From Symbiodinium sp. CCMP2592 (lineage: Eukaryota > Sar > Dinophyceae > Suessiales > Symbiodiniaceae), in the NCBI GenBank assembly GCA_905221615.1, contig CAJNDT010002024.1, positions 797,357-861,356 on the forward strand: a stretch of 64,000 nucleotides of DNA, in the 5' to 3' direction. Made by a program: the position numbers and the translations under genes. Positions 1 through 9,600 of the stretch are shown one piece after another (position 1 is the first letter of the stretch; each line of letters begins with the position of its first letter). Below the pieces are notes generated by a model. The model saw nothing but the letters and a program-made list of their open reading frames with translations. It had not been told where the DNA came from and made no database searches.

Positions 1-149
1 AAATCGTTGAGAGCTGAGGCTTTGAGCACGGGATTCCCGACGCTGCAAGCCTTCATGAGACCCGCCTCCAGACGCAAAGTTGGGCATGCCTACCTTACTA
101 TGTTATACTATATTTTTGCAACTATGTCTAATATATATTTAGGCCGTAG

Positions 150-1340
150 GGAACAAGTTTGCAAGCAACTGAGATCGCTGCATCTTTCAATTACTGCTAT
201 TTGGGAGTGGCTCCTATGTACCTGGACCCGAACAACATGATCCCGGAAGAGGTGGAGAGGTCAGCCGCTGATGTGATGGGTGAAAAAATTATGTTCCCCC
301 GAGCTTACTTTTCGGAGTGCCGGGCGGATTGGAAGTTCATGAAGGACATCGGGGACATGTGATTGGAGTTTCGTACATGCACACTGATACTTTCAAGCTT
401 CGGATGTAGGAGCTGCTATGCCTGGGTGCAGCCTGGAACTGCAAGCAGTTGTGTCACATGTGCCAAGCCAAAGACAACGACTACCTCAAGTTTCCTTCGC
501 AACTACCGTTCCTTCCTCGACGAGGGTGGCAGGACTTCAAGTCAATCTGCAAACCCTACCAGGGCTTCCGAAGCTCCTTGTCTTCATGCATGTACACAAT
601 CATGATCGCAAAAAAATGTTTACGGAATCGATCTTCAGCTTCATCCTGAGGCCATGTGCTGAGCATCAGGGGCTTTCATCATTCTGCACTTCGATGGTGC
701 AGCATGCACAGCATAAATCTTGGCATATGCCACTGGGTGGTGGGATCGGTGATGCTCATGCTTTTGAAGAACGAGGACACTCGGGATTCATGTGCACACA
801 CCTACAAAGCTAAACACGTGTGTACTGTTCAATTTCAATTGCTGCAGGACATCTGGCCGGCACCCGCCGGCACGCTTGCGAAGGAAAGGACGAACGTCAG
901 ACTGAACATCGCACACTCGGAGTTCATGGAATGGACTCGGGCGAACAAGATCGAGCAACATGCTGCACAATATGTGTACATGTGTGCACAGCAGCAGATC
1001 ATGGCCTGCTAGGTGGCCTGCACATGTGTAGTTATCAAAAATAGCCAGGCACTCGCAGCCCGAATTTCACGCACGAAACCTTCGAGATTCTGTATCGGGC
1101 TATGCAGAGATGAGCATGAAGGCTCACAATGCCCCTTGGTTTGCATTAGGTTTCGACTTCGGCGCCTACATGTGCAATTTGTGCCACATACCATGTTGTG
1201 ACTTTAGGCTCGTGTCGTGACTGGATGGTTATGCCATCTACTGCTGAAGCTGTGCGACTCCCACGATTTTCGCTCGGACCGAGAGTTGTCTGAAATGGTG
1301 AAGACCGTGCAACATCGCTGCAAACAGATCGTTTATGGTT
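150..1340 (+). pseudogene. Frame-broken coding remnant, probably an old mobile-element ORF
   Basis: Several protein-like stretches follow one another on the plus strand but in different frames: 159-362 (ends RADWKFMKDIGDM), 449-649 (starts MCHMCQAKDNDYL), about 656-780 (MHSINLGICHWVVGSV), about 870-970 (TNVRLNIAHSEFMEW) and about 1080-1150 (MKAHNAPWF). The order and style (a Cys-x2-Cys stretch, then a His-rich LGI-type stretch) resemble large repetitive ORFs I associate with dinoflagellate genomes, but I cannot name the family. Stops and shifts between the pieces argue for a decayed copy, although introns could explain some breaks. Function is unknown and the left end may continue outside the window. 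Confidence 0.35.
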
Positions 1341-1344
1341 TGGA

Positions 1345-2380
1345 GCAGGGCTACGTTTTTTCAGGCCCTATACACCCTAACCCTGTAATTTGATGATCAG
1401 GTATTGGCTCAATGAGTTTTTCAACCGGATGGAAAAAAACGGGCGCTTTTTGAGCCCAAGTGGCAAAGCTGAGCTCGAGGAGGCATGCGAATCTTGGCAA
1501 AGGTTTTTTTGTTTTTAATGCTGTGCAGTGTGCACACATCAAACACGAACGTATGCTCAGGACAAATGCTGCATCAGCTATGCTGCACTTGCGACAATGG
1601 CAGCCCAAAGATCCGACCGATTGTGGCCACTGCGACCCAAGTTCCACGTGGCTTTCTGGCACTATCGATCATGTTAAGCATAGCATGGGTTGCAGCTCTA
1701 TTGCAGTATGTTGATCTGAGGCGTTTCAAGAAATTGTTTTCATGGCCATGATGGATGGCACCACGGCGGCACATATGAAAACTTATACAATGAATTCCAA
1801 CGCCTCAAAGTGCTATTTGCCAAGGTCAGAACCCGAAATATGGGCATACATTTAGAGATGAGGGGTACATGGGTGCGGCAAAAGGCAGGATGATGAAAGA
1901 ATCATGTCATCGGATCATGGCTGCATCGTTTGATCCACCCTTGCCCCCTGTGCGACAGCCATTGCTCGACGATGCCATCGAGCAACTCTGGAAATGAGCT
2001 TCTTTCGACGTGCTTATGGTGAGCGATTCGGCAGCAAGTGGAGTGTGCATGGCAATTCTGATTTCAACCCCGGTTTGCTGTTGATTCGAGGTTCCCGAAC
2101 ATGCCCTAGACCGTCGAGCAGTGGGGCAAAATGATGAGCGAGTGGATTCCTCTAACCCCACTAAACCCAAAGCCTCAAGCCTAAGACTATACACGTTTAA
2201 AGTATGATTATATATACTATTCTTATAAAAATATATATAATATATTACATATATATTTATACGATTACATCTATTTATTGCCCACAATGGTCTCAGATAA
2301 CGATTTCAATTGACCATGACTTTTCACGCTGAGGTCTCGTATGTTGATAACTTAGGAGCCTCTGGGTTTAAAAAGCCGGT
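1345..2380. other. Stretch without a recognisable gene
   Basis: No reading frame here has convincing protein character. A short CCCTAA-like run lies at 1370-1386, and an AT-rich tract with alternating TA steps occupies about 2200-2275, just upstream of the kinase gene. Upstream exons of that gene could lie here unseen. Confidence 0.4.
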
Positions 2381-4203
2381 ATGGAGAGCCATGGACTCTA
2401 TGCAGTATGGCTACTTCGGCTTGCAGGTGGCTCATCTTTTCTCTTCGTTTTGCTCGGCTTCCCCTGTGCAACTTTCAACTGGGATGTGTGTTTTCGCGGC
2501 AACTCCTTGACGAACACCGTCCTGGGCCTGACAATCCCTCTGCTCGCTCCCAGCAACAAGACAGAAGTCTTGCTTCGAATTTTTCTGTTGCTGAATTCCT
2601 TCGGCATGTTCACAGTGTCACTGCACTGGTGCTCAGACTTCGACTCATGGGCTATCGGCACGGTCATTTCGATTCTCTACCAGACTCTGAGCGGGATTGT
2701 GCTTGTTAAGTCTCACGTGCGAGAGCACGTTGCGTTTCACGCCGTCGGAACCGTTGCTTGCTACATGCTTCGGGCCGAATCTTCTAACTCACTGATGGAA
2801 GGCCGTCAATGGGCGGCAATCATGGTGTCAGTGGCGGTATTGTGCGTTTCCGTGATGTGGCTACTGGCCAGAGACCTTGCCGGAGAGGTTGCATTGAAAA
2901 CGCTGGAAGATCATCTGGGTGCTTTGCGGATTCCGCTCGATAAGCTTGAGCAACGCACATCGGCACTATCAAGCGACGCAAGCACCCGAAACTCTTCTGG
3001 CTCACGCACGCCAGGCTCGCCACTAAAAGTGAGCAAGTTTGATCTGCCTGACGGCGGTCCGCCGAATTTGGAGCTTCTACATTATGTCAGTGAAGGTTCC
3101 TTTGGCAGAGTCTACTGCTGCAATTGGGGTGGCCAGCGCGTAGCTGCCAAGGTAATGGCCTTGCAGCCAGGGCACCGAGTCGATCCGATCAGAGACTGGG
3201 CTTTTGGGAGTACCATACTTTACTACTTTTTTCTCAAAGGAACTACTTCATGAATACAAGTTTACACTTGTTTTACCTGTTATCTCCCTGGTTACTGAAA
3301 AGCTTAGGAGAGGCTACTCTTTGCCAGAAGCTCTCCCACGACAACCTCGTCCAGACCTACGAATTCTTTGAGCACTCGGCAGACACCGCGGATCCAGGCT
3401 GCAGCGTGCAGGTCTGGATACTCCAAGAATGGTGCGACAAAGGCACTCTTGGCAGTTTCTGCACCATCCCTCGTTGGGATTCGAGTGGCCTGAGATACGT
3501 CAGGTGCATTATGTCAGATGTGGCGAAGGCCTGCTGCTATTTGCACTCAATTGGCGTCATCCATGGCGATCTCACGTCGCAAAATGTTCTCCTGCAGACA
3601 CGTGCGCCGGGCCACGCAGGGGAGATAGAGTTTGTTTGCAAGCTTTGCGACTTTGGTTTGGCACGGGTCTTGGAGCAGGGTGTCACCTCACTGATGACTG
3701 CACAGCTGGGGACCGTTTCGCACATGCCACCCGAACTCCTGGACTTCGATGACGGGCGCCTGAGCATGAAAGCAGACGTCTATGCCATGGGTATCCTGCT
3801 CTACCAGGTCAGGGGCCCAGAAAAGAACGTAAGCATAAGCCTTCTAAAGGGATATCCCTACCTTATTGACCTTCATTATGAGGGGGTTTATATGTGATAT
3901 CCCTATCCTCGCGTTTGCTTATGTGCTTTTTTGGGAGCCCTGCCAGGCAGTTTTGGGAAAGCTCCCTTATGCAGGGATGCTGGCACCGCAAATCATCGCC
4001 TTTGTGGGATCGGGAGGCTGCCTTGAATTACCTCCAGAGCTACCTCATGAGGTTCACAGGATGTTTGAACTCTGCATCTTGGTAGCTTTGGATCAGTCGC
4101 CTTCAACTGTTTGGTGTGCCGCAATCCTAGTCTGACCGATGTCGTTTCCTTTAAAGAATTTGCAATCCAAAATTTAGTTTGTCCGTCGGAAGGTAGGATG
4201 TAA
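2381..4203 (+). CDS. Multi-pass membrane protein kinase (TKL-like), multi-exon
   Basis: A gene for a membrane-anchored protein kinase in at least three exons. Exon 1 (2381-3209) encodes about six hydrophobic segments, a short Ser/Thr-rich linker, then the start of the kinase lobe: glycine loop GSFGRV and VAAK lysine. A 98-nt GT-AG intron (3210-3307) restores the frame and joins to REATLCQKL, which supplies the helix-C glutamate. Exon 2 (3308-3807) carries the catalytic loop HGDLTSQN, DFG, a PPE in place of APE, and the MKADVYAMG stretch. A 139-nt GT-AG intron (3808-3946) leads to exon 3 with GKLPYAGML and LELPPELP. The last part (NPSLTDVVSFKEF, stop at 4203) is in another frame from about 4099, so there is one more small intron or a frameshift. 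The HGD catalytic loop makes it a non-RD kinase; other key residues are present, so activity is plausible. The start is uncertain: a stop sits 12 nt upstream of the ATG at 2381, and an AG/G acceptor at 2425 could mean an earlier first exon. The likely role is membrane signalling; the ligand is unknown. Confidence 0.75.
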
Positions 4204-5298
4204 GGCCCTATAAACCCTAAACCCCTAAACCCTAAACCCCTAAACCCTAAACCCAGCTGTAAGGCACAGCCAGATCCTCGAGTCACCGTCCCTCTGCTCT
4301 GCAGCTTCTGAACCATTGCGCTGCGATTTCACCGTGACGGGCATATATAGGGTTGCTAGTAGGTATGTTTCATGCATGGCCGCCACTTTGGCCTTCTGAG
4401 TCATGCGAAGAGAGAGATTTATATACCATGCGTGCTCAAGGCATGCACTTGCTACTCCGTTATCGACCCATTTTCCTAACAGGGGCTGTTCCAAGCTGCA
4501 CATCCGACTGGCTCATTTTCTCGATTCCGTAATTCCGGATTATGCCTCCACTAAAGGGGGGGAGCTTCATATTGTAATCCAAGGTTTCCTTCGTCAAGTA
4601 AGGGAGGTCTTGGGCTCAAGGTTCCGGGGCAGCTTGGACGACAGGGAGGCGCCGGCTGCTCGCCTCGCTGGCCCGCCGCTGTCAAGTAGTCTAATATCGT
4701 TGAATCCCGCAGGAAAGTTCAAAAGAGGTGTGTGGTGTGCGGTAGGTATGACTGTCTGTGGACACTGAAACAGCAAGGTGTGAGCATCAGACCCCTCCGG
4801 AAACGCTTGGCAGGCGAAGGTTTGCAAGCGCCCTGCTTTTGACACCTATAGAAAGCCCGCAGGAGGCCCTCTCCCTTATGATTCCCCAAAACCCTCTCCG
4901 TTATGGTAGAGCTTCCGAACACATCTGGAATCCAGTGCCCTCAAAGTGAAGTTTCCCCCTGCCTGGAACCCTAAGTCCTAAAAGTTCTTAGCCCACTGAA
5001 GTTCGTGCCCACGAGATTTCCGGTTCAAGCTTTAGGATCCCACACTCCTTCAACACCGAAGAGTTCAGGGCCAGGGAAAACCCAAAGCTCAAAGCCTAAA
5101 GCCATGGAGCTCAAGCTGCATAGGCTAAATGGCTGGGGTGTTCGCAGGCTCTACACCTGGTATACCCAAGATCGCGTTCTGGCAGAAGGCAGGTGTCGTT
5201 TCTCTCTCTTGCCCTCTGTGTCCCTAAGCCCTAAACGCCCTAAACCCCAAACTTTCATTCCTAAACCCAAACCCCCTAAGGCCAGCAAGCCCTAAATG
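4204..5298. repeat. Telomere-like repeats and unassigned sequence
   Basis: Begins with a CCCTAAA array at 4204-4256, directly after the kinase stop. Another degenerate run lies at 5223-5294. Between them an exon-like open stretch occurs at about 4610-4690 (contains GSLDDREAPAARLAG), without clear borders. No complete gene is seen. Confidence 0.5.
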
Positions 5299-5337
5299 CC
5301 GTACTTCTGCCTGACTGGGAAGTTCTTCGTAGTCCAC
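5299..5337 (+). CDS. Exon-like fragment with a GTGAGT donor
   Basis: Thirteen codons read PYFCLTGKFFVVH and run straight into GTGAGT, a strong splice-donor sequence, at 5338. Protein-like composition and a donor at the codon boundary suggest a real exon of an unidentified gene. The upstream acceptor is unclear. Confidence 0.35.
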
Positions 5338-5404
5338 GTGAGTTTGGCAGCTGGTTTTCGCATGTGCATTGTTGCTGCTCTTCTTCTATTCCAGGGGCCA
5401 GACT

Positions 5405-5450
5405 AATTTGGCGGTTCCTTATTATAAGTATGGTATAATATACCCCAAAG
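5405..5450. repeat. Hairpin family C fragment
   Basis: Contains the family C centre (TTCCTTATTATAAGTATGG, then TATAATATACCCC) without the full GGGGCC termini; a truncated copy. Confidence 0.45.
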
Positions 5451-5637
5451 TCGGTCCTCCATCTGTTACTATGTAGCGCAACTTTAAGCTGCTAAACCCT
5501 AGACCCTGCAGTTCCAGCCCCGATGTCCGCAAGAAGGTTTCAGATGTCCACCTGTTCTGATCCGCGGTCATAATTGGGGTCGTAGTCAGAAGATACTACC
5601 TCCCCCTAAACCCTAAACCCTAGACCCTACTCCGGGA

Positions 5638-5710
5638 GTCACCGAAAACCACCTGAAAGCCGCGGAACACTGGCGGCTTTCGGCTGAGGCCCCTGAGCAT
5701 TGGTGGTTGT
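5638..5710 (+). CDS. Exon-like fragment with a GTAAGC donor
   Basis: Open stretch starting VTENHLKAAEHWRLSAE and ending EHWWL, followed by GTAAGC at 5711. The residue mix is that of a folded protein, not of the surrounding repeats. It has no recognised homologue. A CCCTAAA array ends just upstream at about 5632. Confidence 0.35.
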
Positions 5711-5783
5711 GTAAGCTTGCGTTGTATGTCTGCTTGTGCAGGCGAAGGATTGTTAGTATAGAGTCCTCAAAATTGCCTGCATG

Positions 5784-5868
5784 ATTCCTTAGGGCTCCTT
5801 TTTTTTGTTATTAATTTACGTACTATGAAGGAGCCGTTAACCCTATTCTATTAAGGCCCCTAGATTCG
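5784..5868. repeat. Hairpin family C element (degenerate)
   Basis: Ends in CCCTATTCTATTAAGGCCCC, the usual right end of family C, and has a T-rich centre. The left terminus is weak. Confidence 0.5.
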
Positions 5869-5927
5869 GCCCTTCACCTGGCTACAGCTGCTGCCAGAAG
5901 CCAAAGCCCTCAACCCTAAACCCAGCC

Positions 5928-6058
5928 TACTTGGAGGATCAGGGGACTTAGGAAGTAAAGTTATAAATCCCCTAATTGGGGTTATAAGTTATAAGTTTTT
6001 ATAAGCATAGTTGCCTTTTTTACAGCGCTAGTTACTAAGTCCCATGATCCTTTAAGTA
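5928..6058. repeat. Hairpin family B element
   Basis: 131 bp from TACTTGGAGGATCAGGGG to CCCATGATCCTTTAAGTA. The ends are inverted repeats of each other. The interior has CCTAATTGGGGTTATAAG and TATAAGCATAGTT, as in all family B copies. Confidence 0.75.
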
Positions 6059-6238
6059 GACCCCACGATGTAGCGCAGGTTTCGGGAGAGCACCGTTTAT
6101 CACTTGGGTCCAAAATATCGTGACCAAGAAAGCCGTTGTAGTATGTAAATGCAATTCACAAACCGAAATCTGGACCCACACACGAAATCCTGCAAATACT
6201 GTACACTTGAGGCCTTGACTTTAAGTCCGAAACCCAAC

Positions 6239-6375
6239 CCCTGTAAACGCATAACCCCGTGAAGCCCTAAAGCCCTAGCCCCTAAATCCTAAAAACCCGA
6301 AAAATCCTTAAATCCTGAACCTAAACCCCTAAACCCTAAACCCCTAAACCCCTAAACCCCTAAAACCCTGAACCC
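6239..6375. repeat. Degenerate CCCTAAA array
   Basis: C-strand telomere-like motif with many one-base variants (CCCTAAA, CCCCTAAA, CCTAAAACC). Orientation is opposite to the array that follows at 6449. Confidence 0.7.
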
Positions 6376-6377
6376 GC

Positions 6378-6431
6378 ATCGCGGCCGGAGGTCAGAGAGC
6401 ACAGGAGGCCTTCAACCGGTCGTCCGGGGCA
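6378..6431 (+). CDS. Exon-like fragment between two telomere-like arrays
   Basis: Eighteen codons (IAAGGQRAQEAFNRSSGA) have ordinary protein composition and sit exactly between a C-strand array and a G-strand array. Borders are not defined. Confidence 0.25.
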
Positions 6432-6448
6432 CATGGGGGTTTCGGGCT

Positions 6449-6566
6449 GTAGGGTTTTAGGGTTTAGGGTTTTAGGGTTTTAGGGTTTAGGGTTTTAGGG
6501 TTTTAGGGTTTAGGGTTTAGGGTTTAGGGTTTTAGGGTTTAGGGTTTTAGGGTTTAGGGTTTTAGG
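6449..6566 (+). repeat. TTTAGGG/TTTTAGGG telomeric array, left flank of the retrotransposon
   Basis: About 118 bp of tandem telomere-type repeat in which 7-mers (TTTAGGG) and 8-mers (TTTTAGGG) mostly alternate. It stops abruptly at 6566, where unique sequence of the retrotransposon 3' end begins. The same alternating array, same strand, resumes at about 15876. Confidence 0.9.
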
Positions 6567-6664
6567 CAATTCCGGGTCGGCAGAATCCGGTACTCGTACG
6601 TGAGACTACCGCCATGACAGTTGCATGCAGCTTGCAGGAACAGAATCTAAAAAACTACATCGGC

Positions 6665-9600
6665 TCAGTACTCATCCATAACGCCACGAATAAAGGAAGC
6701 AGCAGCAGAGCGCAGCTCAGCATCCTCATCAAGTTGACAGCGTATCTTGTTTCGAAGAACATGGAGTTCGTGAGGGATTGTCGATAAAGCATCCTTGGCC
6801 GCCTGATCAGCTCTAGAGTTGTGGAAGATCATCCATAAATCCTTGGGGCCCACAGCAGAGTGGACTGATCGATGAGCCTTGACCCAAGATATGATGAAAG
6901 TATGGTTCCGTCTTTTCTCTAAAAGTTTCGCCGTCGTAGCCAATAGGTCTCTGTCCGGATGATTGATCCATTGTTTCATCTCAAAGCCATGAGTCTGGAT
7001 TTTCAGGATGTCTCGAACCACAGCAGAATTGTCACAATACACATGCAGGTTGCAACAAATGGCAAGAGCTGTATTAACTGCGAAAAGTTCCGCACGAAAA
7101 ACTGACTGCTTCACCCCAGGTAGGATGCCTTTAGCCAGAATTTGGTTTTGGGGGCCTGATTCCGCCGCACGTGTCACAGCCCAAGAACATGTCCTCAGCT
7201 CATCACTCTCATTATCCAAGGCAGAACCATCTGTAAAAATGTACTGCACCGCTGAACTGTCCCAATCAATGGCCACATCATCCATCTGCAAGTTATTGAG
7301 ACCCTGTCGGTATTCGTCAACAAGAGGCAACTTCGGGGAAAGGGCCCCAAAAAGCCGATACTTAGGAAGATTGCAAATACACTGCCAGTTCTTTCCATGA
7401 CGAAGGTGTTCAGTCGCAGGGCAATGAAAAGCACGATGTACCATAGTATCCTCTTCCCCACAGAACTCGCAGTTGGATTCAGAATTCTTCTGGACTTTGC
7501 ATTTGCGGTTGTTTGGAAAAAGACCTCCCAATCGCATCTTGTTGATGAAGCCCTCCATGAGACGATCTTTATGCTTGGGGAAAACACTCCTTGACAGTGA
7601 GAAAGAATCCAGATCACCCAAATGTTGTTTGGTTTGAAGAAGGGGTAACAACTTGTCTTCCCAGGAGTTCAAGATTCGTTCTGCAAACTGTGAGACTGTG
7701 ATATCCCAAATATTGAAGGTCCAGCCATCTGGGGTTTGGCACTTCCCATCCGCATATAAAGCCCATCCAAGTTCATGAAGTTGATTTTGCACAAGTCCCA
7801 CCGATCCTTTGGTCTTGCCTTTGAAGAACTTTTGCCCATCCACAACAAGAGCCCAAACCTTCTTGGTGTCCTCCGGGTGCTGAGCGAACATTCTCAGGAA
7901 GGCAGCAAACCTAACTTTGGCCACCACAAGAAAAGGTTCATAGCACGTGCCCGAAAACAACGGCGCCATGTAGTGAAGGTGGTACTGCTGTTTGCCCCAA
8001 ACTGTATGGTTGCTTTTTGCTCGTACATCCTTGAGAAAGTCCTTTCCAGTAGCCCAGCATTGTGCACCAAAGAAGACCATCGGGAAGATTCCTCTGGTCA
8101 ATATGGCAGTTTTCCGGCGAACATCCCATGGCATATACTTCAAGCGGTTCAGCAGCACTTTGGACTTTTCCCACCTGTCATTCCTGGTTTCAACCGAGGC
8201 CCGATTTGACGTTTGCAAATTCACTCCCAGATTCTGTAGGTTGCTTGCCAGTCCAATGTTAATACCGTTGTTCACCAAATTCCCCCGGAGCGCCCTTGCC
8301 AACTTCATCGACGAGGCAAACACATGTGACTTGGGTAGTGAAAGAATGAGGCCACATTTCCTTGCCAATGTTGCAATCAACTGAATAGCATCAAGCAGCT
8401 TTGTAGGTTGTTTGGTGAGCATCATCCAATCGTCCACATAAGAGAAAATCTGCACCTCAGTCTTCTGTTTGACATACCTTGTGAAGCAAAGGGTCATCAA
8501 GATCATCTGTACCACTGCAATGGGGCATCCTTCTGGCACACCCACCGATGAGTAGATTTCCGAGCCCCAGGACTTCCCGCAAGTAAAATGTCTTTTCAAA
8601 GACCCAAGAAAAGAAGAATAAGGCATCCAGACAGTATCCAGTCCCAACTTCTTGTTGATTTGCTCCAGTAGGGGTCTCGATAAAGTATTGTAAGCCTTGG
8701 AGAAATCCAGTGATATACCAACCAGATCAACCTGTGTCAACAAAGCTTCTTCAAGCTGGAGCTGGATGGCAGCCGTCATATCTGCTGATGATCTCCCAGG
8801 GACCGACCCATATAAGGAATTTGGGAGGATTGTTTTGATGTGCTGTAAAACTTTTCTCGTGATAATTTTTCCCCACAGCCTAAAAACCGAAGCCAGGATC
8901 GTGATAGGCCGAGTTGAAGAAATGTCACCAATTGTGTCATCTTTGCGAAGCAACGCCATTCTTGCATGCACCAAACCATCTGGCCATTTTCCAACAGCTG
9001 TAAAAAGATTCAGCATCTGAAGAAGATACGGCTTCAAAGATTCCGGAATATTCTTGAGCTCGTAGTTGCTAAAACCATCCATTCCTCTGGCTTTTTGGAC
9101 CGGAAGTTTCTTGAGCGCCCATTCCAATTCCACCATTGAAAAAGCAGTATCCATCCGGGGAAGAGAAGGTAGAGCAGCAATAGCATCCTGGATCATGACA
9201 TCATTCATCGGTTCATCTCTTTTTGTATTCCAGAACTGGTTCCAGTATGTGTGAGCTTCCTGTAAGATCACCTGGGGTATTGCCGTAGGAAGAACCTGAC
9301 AAACAACACCAGACTGGATTTGACCCTTGATCTTCTGGAGCTGAATTTTGCCTTGATGTGACTTGACCACTTTCGCTTCTGCACCATTTTGTTTCCACGT
9401 AGCACCAAGTTTGATACACTGAAGGTCATCATCACAAAGGATGCATCTCTGAGGTCCTTTTTTCTTCGTCCGGCACACTGTCACATGGAGTGGAACTGAC
9501 ACATCCAGCGAGTCCACGCGAGGATATCCAGGGGGCTTGATTGCCTTGAAGTGTTTCGAAGCTCCTTCTTTCCAGTCCTGAGCAAAGACCTGCGACACAT

